Below are positions 45,841 to 57,515 of a stretch of 64,000 bases of DNA, in pieces. Position numbers and translations under genes: made by a program. The notes under the pieces were generated by a model, which was not told where the DNA came from, ran no database searches, and saw only the letters and a list, made by a program, of their open reading frames with translations. This DNA comes from Mesodorylaimus sp. YZB2_4 (Eukaryota > Nematoda > Enoplea > Dorylaimida > Dorylaimidae). Positions within the stretch are counted from its first letter, which is position 1. Every line of letters begins with the position of its first letter. The stretch lies in assembly GCA_030248295.1 (NCBI GenBank), contig JASANH010001028.1:124001-188000 (forward strand). Direction: 5' to 3'.

Positions 45841-47598
45841 AAGAAAGATCCTGCCTGGCTCTGGCTGGTCACATGTACTCGCGGTTTTAGGGTTAACAAG
45901 TAGACCATAACAACTAGCCTTATTTATGTCACCAGCCATGCCAGATGCTACTCTGAGCAATACTGATGCACCAAGTTATTGTTCCAGAAGCAGCGGATCT
46001 TGCATGCTTTTGTGATCGCGATAAAATCAAGCACGAGGAGCAAGTCCGGCACCTTATTTCTCATTGCCTTTCCATACATCAGGGAATGCGCAATAAATAA
46101 GGACTGAGCCATCATTTCCCATTCTGGTCGAATGTCCACTCGCTATCTCTGAACGCCAAGGATATGCGAATTTTGCAATACAGCGTCTGGCGCCAGGGTT
46201 ATGATCCCTTCAGCTGTTGGCGGTAGACCCCGAAAGGTGCACAGCTGCTTAACTCTCCAAAAATGTCAGGGCCTCAAGAATGGAGAGCTACTGTAGATCT
46301 AGCTGGGTGGCTTCCGCTGACCAGCCCGTATAAATCTCGCAGGTAAAACTCAAGTAAGTAAGAAAGTTTTACTTGAGTGCCATTATGCTTAGTACTCAAG
46401 TAAAACTTTCCTGCAAAGCTTAATGGCTTAGGGACTTTAGAGGAAGCTTGTTTCACGACTTCCAAATGCTTTATTATGGACCCGATTACAAGTTCATGAA
46501 ATTACAGCGTTTAGCTTGGAGCCCCAGAGTTCACTGGGCGCTGCACCTAACAAGTACCGTATACAATAATGAAAAACTGGGTTATCTACTGCACAAGGTA
46601 ATAAAGATCAGGGAAAGAAGATTATCCTGTCCTATCGACTCCCCACCGACACGAGGCAACAGAAAGACAACGCGGGTGCGAACCGAAAGCAGTATCAGCA
46701 AGGCTAGCGTGGACACATCGACAGATGCTTGTATACGCTTATGCACGCAAGAAATAGATCATTTCCTGATGTATAAATCATAAGATGGAGCCAAATCTCA
46801 TGAGCACTTATAATTAAAGCATTAAATTTACTCAGCTTCAAATAGTTGTCATTACAATTTTCCTGCCTAAAGCTGCATATCTTAATTCTCAGCCAATCTG
46901 GCAGACGACAGAACCTCACAACTCACTGACTCAGGACAAAGAGCTAAAACTCTGAACACTCTTTTCAGAATATGCCCCAACAGGGACTGAACGAGAGAAA
47001 AAAGGTTTCCTGCATGTGAACTGAAATATTATCTGCCACTTGTGTGTTCAACATTCCGAGCATGTGTTACCTAGGCTCCATGCGCTATTCTGCTTCGGCT
47101 AACTGCTGGATAATCAGTGGATATGTGGAGAACATCTGCAGCAGGAGAACACCAGTGCTCACCGAATTCCTCTGCAGACCCAAATTCCATCCATGGATGA
47201 GTCTCCAAATTCATCTTCATTTTAAAGTAATATTTATAAGCACTTATAAATTTCATGCCTTGGGTCAAAAGCGCCAGGCACGCAAAACATCCCGGTGTCT
47301 GAATTTCGTTGTGCCCCATTGCTGATAGAATGTCTTACGAAGCTGCACATCCATCAAAATTCCAGCCTGAGTAGAAGATTGCGCAATTACAAGAGAGACC
47401 TGTCCTGCAAGTATAATTACATTTTTCACAACACAGTCCCTGAAATATCCATTATACAAGAGCTGCAGATGTGAGCATTTTCTAGGGGCCACCTTCCCCA
47501 CGCTGGTGACATAAATGAGGCTAGTTGTTATGGTCTACTTGTCAACCCTAAAACAGCGAGTACATGTGACCAGCCAGAGCCAGGTAGGATCTTTCTTA
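45841..47598. mobile_element. Element bounded by 96-bp inverted repeats
   Basis: 45841-45936 and 47503-47598 are inverted copies (AAGAAAGATCCTGCCTGGCT ... TTTATGTCACCAG at the left, complemented at the right) with few mismatches. The 1.57 kb between them has no recognisable protein. It includes a short hairpin, with 46362-46378 pairing exactly with 46394-46410. The outer limits may extend further, and no target duplication was identified. Confidence 0.75.
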
Positions 47599-48172
47599 AG
47601 CTTAGGAGGACTTCGACAATATCCCAAAACGCACACTTCCTGCTGTCTTTACTTCTTAGCACCGCTGCCATGCTGTCACTGCTTTGAGGGCAGGTTTTTT
47701 GGGCAGTGGCCTGTCTAGGGCAATCTTAGAGGCCCTGAGATTGTGGCACTTTGCTTTAGCTCTCTCGACCTGCAATCCCAGCTCTTTTCCAGGCGAGCTG
47801 AAATTCTGTCGTCCTTTTCGACATTGAGGCCAAAAAGATAAGGCAGAATGCCATTACCATCATTTTCCTCCTTACCCACTTGACATTTGACAGGGGAGGG
47901 AGACACGCAAAATTTATTAAAACTCATATGCGTGGTAAAGTTACGAGCAAGTATTCTCGTATGGTACGGAGTCCCGCAAAAGAGTCGAAAAAACTCCGTT
48001 TTTAGGACTCAAAATTTTGACTTGTAATAACCGAATGATGTGGTTCACACAGTCGCCTTCTACATGACAGATTTGTGTATAGAATTACAACATCATTAAA
48101 ACCATGGTAAAGCTTACAAAATAAACTAGATTTGGCTCGTTTACAGTTCTCATATGAAGTGGACAAGCGTGC

Positions 48173-48658
48173 CTATGCCAAGGAGTCCTCGTACGACATA
48201 TTCTTGATTGCGTCCCGCAGGTAACATTTCTTCGCTGCCTTTCGATGCAAAGGTTTTCCAACCATACGTACACGGCCTCTTGATGTGGCATAAACGACCA
48301 TCATTTGAAGTGGAAACCCATTGGGCCCAGACTTCCCATGATACTCGCGGACAAGTCTCGACGCCTTCGCGATGATACCCTCGATGCAAGAAGGCCGATT
48401 TTTTTCCAAGAATGTTCCTGAAATGGTGACACCTTACGATTAGTACATTGTCTCTTTCTGTCAATGGAAACTGTCAAGAGCAGAGAACGACAGTATACAT
48501 GCTCGACGCAGAATAGAATATGTATGTACAAAACAATAAACCAGTAAAAGGAATAAATCACGCAAAACATTACTTTTTTTTCTTGTGCCGTTTCTTTCTT
48601 GCAAATCGCCACCTTCGTTTAAATCGTTCTGATCGCTAACAACTCCAGCGTTTTCCAT
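48173..48658 (-). CDS. Small two-exon gene of unknown family within a hAT copy
   Basis: Exon 1 (48658-48574) and exon 2 (48417-48173) join through a GT-AG intron of 156 bp in phase 1, giving 109 residues. The protein starts MENAGVVSDQNDLNEGGDLQ (acidic), then a KKRTFLEKNRPSC junction, then a basic globular-looking part (GIIAKASRLVREYHGKSGPN, VVYATSRGRVRMVGKPLHRK, KKCYLRDAIKNMSYEDSLA). The clean phase and protein-like text on both sides support a real gene, but no known domain is recognised. The frame is open upstream of the ATG, so an earlier exon is possible. Its stop codon and downstream flank fall in a block repeated in three hAT copies (25.0-25.3, 47.7-48.2 and 54.3-54.8 kb), so it may be carried by the transposon. 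Confidence 0.5.
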
Positions 48659-48853
48659 TTCGGCGGATAATGTCGTAACCTTGTGCGTGAATATAAATAA
48701 AATAAAAATGCCAATGGCCAAATAAAAATCCCAATATAATGAAAATAAAAATGCCAATGGACTGCGAATGGAATCGATAGAATCAGGCCTACCTGCCAAA
48801 TCGGTCGTAAACGCAGCACTGCCGCAGGGTCTTCCGTAGCTGCCTATAACATG

Positions 48854-48958
48854 GCACAGCTACCCCTTCGGAGCCCGTTAAAACTATGGCACCGAACCCC
48901 TTCGGAGCCCGCCTACTATATAGGCACAGCAACCCCTTCGGAGCCCGCGGATTTGATG
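48854..48958. repeat. Tandem repeat, three units of 35 bp
   Basis: Units start at 48854, 48889 and 48924. Each has GCAC(A/C)G(C/A)(T/A)ACCCC followed by TTCGGAGCCCG and a variable end. Confidence 0.9.
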
Positions 48959-50049
48959 GCTCACTATACCTGGAATAAGACACCTGTAGGGCAGCTAATG
49001 TTACACGTACCTGCCCAAAAAATTTTGATGGGATTGTGAAACCGGCTGCCTGCTGATTGTGAGTCTTGTGCTATTGCAGTATCTTACTCGTCCAGCAACC
49101 TACCACCCTAGCGGCATAGACTACTGTGTGCTAGCGTATTGTGTGCTTGCATCGGCCGCGGCCATAAACAAATCCATGGCCGGTGTTCGACTACATTAAA
49201 GCGTGGTAGAGCTCCTTTTCTAGCAGGCCAGCATTGCGATAGTTACGAACGAATAAGCTGCACGAGTATTTTTGATTTTCAATGAGTGTGAGCTTTTTTT
49301 GGTTTTCTTAACTCCGTCGGAAACAGCTTTACATATCTTTTTGAGCTTGATAAAATTTCAACTTGCATGTGAAATTTTACATAATGCAACGCAGGAAACT
49401 GTCAGCTGCACTAAATTTTCTTGGTCAACAGGCGAACACAGAGAAGCTTTTTTGCTGGTGCCAATTGATCAATGTCAAAGTCAGAGGCAGAAAATTTACA
49501 GTTTCTCGCCAAGGTCAACTGTCAGCTTAGAAAATTTTTTGGTGCTGGTCAAGGTCAGGGTCAGGTCAGAAAATTTTTTCAAGGGTCGGTTAAAGTCAGG
49601 GGCAGGCCAGAAAATTTTTTGAGGGGTCGGTCAAGGTCAGGGTCAGGTCAGATAGTGAAAAACCCTGGTCATTGGAACACTAGCGCACGGAGGCGCGCAT
49701 TGCGCGACGAACGAACGAGTGAAAAGCTGTGACTGTATGCTGGACAAAAAGATGAATTATTCAGGTTTTAGACGAAGCTCCTCCACATATACTGTACTAG
49801 TGCCTAGCCGTCTCTTGATCCATCGCCGGAAGACGTGAATCGGGTCTTGTCTCAAGCAGGAAGCATTTTCGAGAGCTCTCCAGATGTACGATCTGAGGTA
49901 AGCAAATACTCGTAGTTCCATTGGAGCACGAAACCTAGGAGCAGTCAAACTTTTAGAAGGTTTGAAAGGCTTTTATTAGATTCATGCCTAATATAGATTA
50001 AAATTAGAAGCTTTACCAGACGGAAGGAGAAGACAACTGGAACCCGGGT

Positions 50050-50640
50050 TTAACCAGTCATATAAATGGCGGCTGACGTGGCAGTACGCTCGAAAGTCCC
50101 GTCAGCTGTCCGCGCGTAGTCATTATATTTAGTTAGCCACTCAAACGGATCCTGCTGTTCGACATCACCCTCTAAGACTGGCAGCTTGAACCCTGGCAGT
50201 TGAAACGGAGGGGATGTGGACCGGGGTCGTGGCCTAGGAGGTTAAGGCGTCTGCCTCTCACGCTGGGTGCGGACTTACAGGGAAGGGTTCGACTTCCGCC
50301 TCGGTACAAAATAATTGTCAATTATGTGCTCCTTAGCCCTCGAGTGCGCTGTGCTTGGCTATGGATAAAGTATGATATGATAATATGATGCAGGTTGCAC
50401 CCCATTTCCTACCTGCGGGCCTTGTTGATTCTTCTCGACCTGCTTACGGGCAACACCTGGCGGATGCTTTCGAATTGACAACTTTGCTAGCCTATCGACT
50501 ATCGCTTGTTGCGACTGCAGCAGACGAGCCAAGACTTGGGGCATGGCCTGTGTGAATATGAACATCAGATTTTTCATCAGTTGTCCAGTGCGGTCGCTAT
50601 CTACAGGAACGTTTGACGCACTTGTGCCTGCAGCAGACAC
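50050..50640 (-). pseudogene. Retrotransposon gag fragment interrupted by a SINE
   Basis: On the minus strand one frame (50640-50391) reads LMKNLMFIFTQAMPQVLARL, LQSQQAIVDRLAKLSIRKHP and EKNQQGPQVGNGVQPA. After the SINE it continues (about 50214-50050) as PFQLPGFKLPVLEGDVEQQD then PFEWLTKYNDYARTADGTFE. The LPxFKLPxLEGD ... DPFEW style is that of gag proteins of LTR elements before the capsid domain. No nucleocapsid or pol follows. The first codon of the upper part is not ATG, so the start is missing. Confidence 0.6.
50215..50390 (+). repeat. tRNA-derived SINE inserted in a gag relic
   Basis: The A-box region GTGGCCTAGGAGGTTAAGGC and B-box GGGTTCGACTTCC are clear, followed by CCTTAGCCCTCGAGTGCGCT and an AT-rich end (GATATGATAATAT). 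The flanks GATGTGG and GATGCAGG may be a decayed target duplication. Related copies are at 41760-41945 and 12990-13130. Confidence 0.85.
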
Positions 50641-52020
50641 AGTGGCAGCAGCTTCAGTACTCGGCTTCGGGTCTGTGCCCGGTGGCTTTCAATGTTACTG
50701 TAGAGACTTCATCAGTGAAATCGAAATTCACATGCTCGTGCTATCTGGCCTAAGGACGAATGAGGGTAACGAGCTCAGTAGGCGTCTGATCTAGATGATA
50801 ATCGATTGCGTTGCGTCTGCAGAAGGTCTGAAGAACAGTCTTTGAAGCCCAAGCAGGGTACGAAGGTGTAAGATGCAAGACGTCTACGACGAAGTCTTGA
50901 GACATTGCAGAGGAGGAACACGTAAACCTAGTCGCGAAAACGGGTCTATACCGCGTCAAATGGAAACGACTATCGCGAAGAAAGGGAACATACGTGAACA
51001 ATGGGTAGCCTATGTGCGATGTTCTAGACTCATTGTCAGAACATGCTGCTTTAGCTTCTACCAACCTAAGAACCTAAGAGAAAGAAAGCTACCCACACCA
51101 TATACAGCGTCGCGTAAAATCACTTACAGGAACCCAACAAGTTGAACTTGACTCGATACGCGTGAATGGACCACTGATCGCCTTGACCGAGCGACTAGAC
51201 GAGGCAAGAGACCAAACGGCGGAACGCCGTCGACCGACGCACGTGAACTGATCGATGATGACGTCGACGTTGTGGGTCGGCGAACGATTAGCGATCAGAC
51301 GAGCCGGACTGATCGTTACTCGACGCCGCTTGGTAGGGAAACAATCGACGTGGCGACGACGCAATGCGGCAGAATCTCGACGACGTGGCAGAAAGTAATA
51401 CTCGACTAGCCAAGCTCGCCACTTATGTCACGGACGTCATTCATTCACCTCCATACTTCGTGGAATCCCTTATTAGACAGACACACCTGCCCGTTATATA
51501 CGGGTCAGGTCAAGGAACAGAAACCGGGTCAGACAGACACAGCAGGCATCGAAGGTACACGGCAGGCCTAAGCGATCCAGCAAAATGCGTCCATGACATT
51601 TGATTGATGCTGCAATATACAGTACGTCATTGATGGTCACTTTTGGTACTCTTTATTCCCGATGTTTATTTGCGTTACTGTTCTATTCTTTCAGTTTGCT
51701 TCGCATTTTATTATGCTTTACACGTTCCAAGCCAGCAAATCGCCTCAATGACAATCACGTGTCGGAGTAAACATACAGTAAACACACATCGCCAGACTAT
51801 TCCATGGGCTTTAGGTTGTCGTTCATCCCAACTAAACAACAGCTACGGTTTCCATGCTCGATTTGTACCTGATCGGAGTCGACGAGGCAGCCGTGCACTG
51901 GTCAATAAGATTCTAAACCGAAATGCGACTGCTAAAAGGCTTTTAGGATTCTCTTCACACCCCTGGAGGGTGTTACTCTTCTTCCCAAGTTATAATCCAA
52001 GAGATATAGAGTCCCACCTG
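50641..52020. other. Intergenic, no gene recognised
   Basis: GC-richer than its surroundings at 51100-51400. Frames on both strands lack recognisable domains, and some could be further debris of the gag-bearing element. Confidence 0.4.
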
Positions 52021-52029
52021 GGCCCGGTT

Positions 52030-52205
52030 CGTCGAAGTTACTTAAGTCAAGTTAAGTTAAGGGGCCACTTTTAATTCAAGTGCCCCCTTATTTAGTGGGG
52101 ACTTTGATAAGGGGCCACTTATTCGAACTTAAGGCGTGTTCGCCGAAGCAACTTAATGGGGCGCTTATCTAAGTGGCCACTTAAGCAAAAAGTACAGCCA
52201 CTAAG
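52030..52205. repeat. MITE-like repeat rich in AACTTAA/TTAAGT motifs
   Basis: GGTTCGTCGAAGTTACTTAA at the left is echoed by GTTCGCCGAAGCAACTTAAT in the middle, and the GGGGCCACTT and AAGTGGCCACTTAA blocks occur in both orientations. The sequence can fold back on itself. Exact ends are not determined. Confidence 0.6.
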
Positions 52206-52209
52206 GTGG

Positions 52210-52981
52210 CACTTATAGTTTGCTTCCATTGTGTTCGATGATTTTGCGTTCACTGCTGCTCACTGTAAAACATCTCCGTTCCACTAACATCGTTTAGCCT
52301 TACTTTTTTCGTTGAGCGTCTTTGTTTGTCATTATTGTTGAAGATCATATTTGTTCGGTTAATCAGTGAAGAAGTTAATCAGAAGAAGGTTAATCATAAA
52401 GAATGATTCGGGGTGCATTCGCGCTAAACATACTGAACCTGCTTTTGCACTTTGTTTTTTGCGGTAATCGGGGTTTGACGTCGTCGGACGACTTTTTTCG
52501 CGAGCGGCTGTTCCAAAACGGCTGGAATATTTATTATTTTTCTTGTCTCGACAAGTACTTTTCACTGTTTTGCTCCCTCAGAGCGTGTCTGTGGACTGCA
52601 ATTCGATGCGTCAGGCCAGTTGTAACTCTGTACTGTACAGTATCTACGTACCTACTGTAAAGCCAGTAAATTGCTGGATTGCACAAGTGAGTAATTCGGC
52701 TGTCATATTCTCTACACTCACACAAAGGTTACTCGCAAAATGAATTTAAAACATCTTGAACACCTGCGCACAATAAAACTACTAGATTTTGATGTACAAT
52801 AAGTAACTGTTACCAAACGGTACCATCCCACATTGTCCTCATCCGTGATGGCAATCATGCAAAGTACCAGTACTTGCTCATGTTATTCATGGAGATGGCC
52901 TTGTCACATCGTATTGGCCTCGTGACTAGACCGCCGGCGTCTAAACTCCTTTTCTCCATCACATTCACTTGTTGGAATGAC
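52210..52981. other. 3' flank of the galaxin-like exon, no other gene recognised
   Basis: Two overlapping frames (52403-52660 and 52543-52743, +) are hydrophobic or Cys-containing but share no recognisable family and lack supporting splice context. Confidence 0.35.
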
Positions 52982-53247
52982 TCATTGCAGTAAGAGCGTT
53001 GCCGGAACTGAACCAGCCTTACAGCATCCGTACAGCCAACAGCAATTATCGTTTTCGCATTTAGGATTCAAAAATCCATTGCAACACGTGGACTGCCGTT
53101 TATCGTAACAGTTGCCAGCACAGCAACCAGCATCAGCTGCACTCGTCGTACATAGCGGTACTAATTTCTTATCGCAGCATAATTCACTTGATGGGTTGAA
53201 TGATTTCGAATTGCACTGTGCTGGTGCCGTTACAGCAAAATTCACGG
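52982..53247 (-). CDS. Galaxin-like cysteine-rich protein, terminal exon only
   Basis: The exon begins after a good acceptor (CAATGTTTCAG ending at 53248) and ends in a TGA at 52982-52984, about 88 residues. The text is a run of di-cysteine repeats: SSELCCDKK, DAGCCAGNCYD, STCCNGFLNPKC, NDNCCW and YGCCKAG. The CY(D)xxxxxCCNG pattern is that of galaxin repeats in secreted extracellular-matrix proteins, where the cysteines form disulfides. The start, signal peptide and any earlier repeats must lie in upstream exons beyond 53247, which were not identified. Whether the protein is associated with a mineral or a cuticle cannot be told from here. Confidence 0.65.
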
Positions 53248-53999
53248 CTGAAACATTGAGATAATTGATTTGCAATCACGAAACTTGAAAGAGAGCCAGA
53301 AGGAACTTCTGAAAAATTCTACACAAGACACCACCGAGGAAAAAATTGACCCCCACACCCCCCCCCCCCCCCCCCCCCCATTCTGTCGAAGCCTCTTCCC
53401 ACAATGATCCACAGGTGCATGTGAAAAACTTCATTTACCTCAGTCTAATGATCTAATGATCTTTTAACATAATATTCGGGATCTTTAGTCGATAAAAATT
53501 TAATGGATGCACCATAAAATGAGACCCAACCTGCTTCTTGCTGCAGCTGACGCTGTGGACATTATATAAATAATGTCTGTAATGTATTACACTGCAGGCA
53601 TGACTTATTAAAGTAAAGTTAAAAAATCACAATTTTTGACTTATGTCCGTATTATCTAAAGACAAAGTCCACTGTACAAGTAGAATGAATGTCGGAATAT
53701 TGAAAAAAGACTATGCTATTCAGATTCAGACTAATGTTTCATGGAGCGGGGGAACAAAAAGTCTGGAACTCCACCACCTATGTAAAAAAGGTCGGAATTA
53801 CATTTTGCGAAGCGAATGGGAAATGAAAAAACGAAACATGGAGAAGAAAATTTCGACTCGATATAATTGAGATAGGGTCCAAAATTTTGGCTACCCCATA
53901 TAAAACGCGAATGCTGAATCTAAATAGCATACTCCTTTTTCAATATTCCGATGCCCATTATACAGTGTACTGTACCTACCGATTTTTAAAGCCGTATGA
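53248..53999. other. Intron or 5' flank of the galaxin-like gene
   Basis: Contains a C-homopolymer run of about 22 bp at 53358-53379. No upstream coding exon was recognised. Confidence 0.45.
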
Positions 54000-54007
54000 G
54001 CAAACAC

Positions 54008-55763
54008 TAGCGTTAGAAATGACCTCAAGGTCGAGGTCAGAATTCTGTCAAAACCCTGATTGACCAACCCTTGGTCAAAGTCAGGGTCCAGGTCAGAAAA
54101 TTTTTTGGGGTCCGCCCAAGGTCAGAGTCAGTCAGAAAGTTTCTTGAGGTCTCGGTCAAGGTCAGGGTCAGGCCAGAATTTCTCCCACCTGGTCAGAGTA
54201 TCCTGCCAGCGCAATATTGTAAATTCACTGAAACATTGGTGAGAAAATTTTCAAGCTCCCGCCTTCCTGTTTAGGGATCTGGGATTTTGGCACTTGAGGG
54301 CGTCTCGAGATTTTGGCATATTGCCTTATCTCTGTCGACCCTTATCTCTTTTACAAATACGGTTCTTTGTCAGCTGAACTAAACTTCTATCGTCCTTTTC
54401 TAGCCATTGAGGTCAAAAAAGACGACAGAATCCCATCATCATCATTTTACTCCTTACCCAAGCAAATACATGCACTTTACAGGACGGAGACACACAAAAT
54501 TAATCAAGGCTCATACCCGAGATCAAGTTACTGCCAAGCATGATCACATGGTACAGAGTCCCGCAAAAAAAGTCGCAGAAAACACAAAACTCTGTTTGTA
54601 GGACTCAAAATTATGACTTGGGAAAACCAAACGTTGTGGTTCAGAGAGTCGCCTACTAACATGACGGCTAAATTTTGTATATAGAACGGGGATTCCCAAA
54701 TAATAAAAGCCATGTTAAAGCTTATAAAATAAACCCAATTTGGCACGTTTACAGAGCTCATATAATGTGGACCAGCTTGCCTCAGCCAAGGCGTCGTCGT
54801 GACATAGTAAACTTATCAGATGCAATCGCATAGCAAACTTCGACTATTAATGGGTGCCCAGCTTACACGTACAGTGTGTATTTCCCGCGTTAAATTTTGT
54901 GGTCTACTAAAAAGTCTCGTCACCGTTTTTTAATGTGAAGCAAGACATGTCTTATAACCCGCCTAAATCTACGCTTTAAGGCACCTCTAGGACAGCCATT
55001 GTGACACGTCCTGAATTGGTGTCTCAGCGTTGTCCGAAAATGCTGTCCTAATCAGTGCCCTGAATTCATACCTGTCTTAAAATTAGGATTGCACTGTGAA
55101 ACTGGCCCCTGCTAATTGTGAGTCTTGTGCTATCGCAGTTATCTTACTCGCCCAGCAACCTACCAGCCCAGCTGTGTGCCCATAGACCTGTGTGCCAGCC
55201 TAGTGCTTCCTTGCGTATGCGATCCATCCGTGGCAGCCACTCTGTCTCCCCATTTGTTCGTATCCAAACTAGGCTGCATATTCTGGCTGTACCAGCCACT
55301 TGCAGCCTGGTGAGGCGCCTTTTCACGGAAGCCAGCATTGCGATTGATGGGAAAAGAAATCGATCATGAGGCAGGCAGTTGGGGCAGGAATTGATGTTAT
55401 AACGGATGAGATCTACTTTTGATTTTCATGTCGGCTTCTACAGTTTTCCAAAAGCCATCAAAAACAGCTTGACATATTTTTTCCAGCTTGTTAAATATTC
55501 AGTTTCTTGGGCTGCACGTGAAATTTCACGTAATGCCAGAAAATTGTCAGCTGTAGTAAAATTTCGTGGAAAAATTGCAAACACAGAGAAGCTTTGTTGC
55601 TGGTGCCGGTTAAGCAAAATTTTTTGTCCGATCACTGTCAAAGTCAGAGCCAGAAAATTTACAATCCCTCGCTGGTCAATGGTCAGGTCAGAAAGTTTTT
55701 TGAAGGGCCCGTCAAGGTCAGGGTCAGGTCAGACAGTGAAAAACCCAGGTCATTTGAACACTA
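54008..55763 (+). mobile_element. Complete hAT element with exact 8-bp target duplication
   Basis: The left end is TAGCGTTAGAAATGACCT. The right end AGGTCATTTGAACACTA is its near-complement, and GCAAACAC is duplicated at 54000-54007 and 55764-55771. Both subterminal regions carry GGTCAAGGTCAGGGTCAGGT-type repeats (54020-54190 and 55660-55735). Inside are a block shared with the copies at 25.0 and 47.7 kb, a MITE-like block (about 54880-55105, ending GTGAAACTGGCCCC), and a relic of the transposase C-terminus at 55230-55410 (ILAVPAT ... LFTEASIAIDGKRNR). It has no intact transposase, so it is a defective copy. Confidence 0.93.
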
Positions 55764-55771
55764 GCAAACAC

Positions 55772-57515
55772 GCTAATGGAACCCTATCTTGAAGCGCATC
55801 AGCTCATATGCATTGAACTTATGCGCTGTAAAAACTAAAAACACAAAACGCCAGTAATAAAATGCGATGCATATAATGTAACTACAGACAGATCATAAAA
55901 AATCAAGGTTAGTGCAGTGCACTCTGTGCAGAAGTCTGTGACATGACAACCATAAACGCCCACGCTGGTCGGAGATGACTCTCAAAGGCGCTCTAGGCTC
56001 GGCGTTCTCTGCCAGATTTGCGGACCGTTCCCATATGGATAAGGAGCCAGAAACATGAGAAAGATGATGCCACTAAAAGTTCTTATCTGTTCGCCCCAAT
56101 ACACAAAGGCCGACGAAGCACTAGCTCGACGGGCTGCGCTCAAGATGTGCCAGGCCAACAGAATCGTCCAAGAACGGGTTGGTTCAGACACTCAGTTTAG
56201 GCCAGGTCAAAGGATTAGGCGCGAGATTTTGTTTCATGGATTAATTCAATATATCAAATTCAATTATTTAAAGGTCTCAATAAAAGTAAAAGTGGAATAT
56301 AAAAAAATATCAAATCCAATCATTATTTCAATATGAGTATTGAGCTGAAAAAAGTAATTTTTTAGCCCTTCACACCGAGAAACAACTTGATTTTAAAATG
56401 GATGTAGGCCTCATTCTGATCGTTTTTAGTCTTACAATTCTAAATTTCCAGTGGTTATTTATATTTAGCTGCGTGATTTTAATATCAAAAAAATATATTC
56501 ACGAATGCAACATCCAAACACCTGGAGGTCAGTTTCACGCCCTGTAAAAAATGTTCTGAATCTGAAAAGGGCTGAATCTAGGTCATCCTTAGTCCTGTCA
56601 TATATCATGGTGATTAGACCGTCCTGAATCCAGTGTTAAGACATTGGATTTAAAACTGAAGACTGCCCCTATCACTCTGATGTACGAGTAGGATATGGCC
56701 TTAGGATATGTCTGTTGTCAGCTGATTATGAAACCAGTTCCTGTGTATTAGAGTTAGCAAAACACATATAAGACCTTCTTTACCTCGCTCCGGCAAAGAT
56801 AACCCTATTTCACCCATGTAAGACAAAAATTTCTTACCAGACAAAACAATTAAACCAACTGCTATCATTCTTCCAACTAATTAGAGGATTCTAACAAAAG
56901 ATTTCTTCTCCGACACCGGAATCTTAAAAGCCGCAGTTTTCAATTAATTTTATCAGTACACTATGAGCTCTCCGAGGGTATCTACCACGTCCAAGTACTC
57001 GTGTGCGGGCACGTGAATGAATTTGAAGGGAGAAAACCACATATTTCTATTGCGCACCTCCTCATTGACTTAATAACTAGTTCTTCAAGTATCGCCCGCG
57101 CGGGGGTGGTTAGGCTATACAAGAAAATCCTGTGACGTGCAAGTCCTGTTTCTGTGTGCTGTAGCCAGTGAAACCGGTGTGTTAGTTAAATTTGCCGCTG
57201 CTACTAAATCTCTATACTTATATCAAAAAAAACTAGGAGTGCGCCACTTAATCAGTATTTACCCCTTAATAAAAATAGTCAAACATTAGCGAAAATAAGG
57301 ACAAAAAAATTTCAGTTGTAATGACCGAGGCTAAATTTTATTTTATTTTTAACAAAAGCCAGTCAAGGAGCTATTTTAAGCTTCTTGACTAGCTGTGAAT
57401 TTTTAAAACGGTGAAAAATACGTGCAAGTTTCGCGACATATGGGATTTTATGGACACTATTTTTTTTGTTTGAGAAAATTTATTGTTTTTGACGTCTTTT
57501 GTGTATTAGAAAAAA
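55772..57515. other. Intergenic, upstream of the FKBP6-like gene
   Basis: No protein recognised. A MITE-like segment may span about 56524-56745, with GGTCAGTTTCACGCCCTG at one side and ATGAAACCAGTTCCTG, an imperfect complement, at the other. The last few hundred bases probably hold the promoter of the next gene. Confidence 0.45.

Larger units (their letters stand above)
47690..49682 (+). mobile_element. hAT transposon copy, 5' end unclear
   Basis: The parts are in the order seen in the complete copy at 54008-55763: a block at 47690-48190, the transposase-tail region (49030-49290), GGTCAGGGTCAGGTCAG subterminal repeats (49540-49655), and the 3' terminus GGTCATTGGAACACTA ending at 49682. Between 48190 and 49030 it differs from the other copies: it contains the minus-strand gene at 48173-48658 and a 35-bp tandem repeat. 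The 5' subterminal repeats and a matching target duplication were not found. Confidence 0.75.

Noticed and set aside
49472-49732. 86-codon frame with repeated VRKFF/GQGQ text
   Set aside because: It is a translation of the GGTCAGGGTCAG subterminal repeats of the hAT element.
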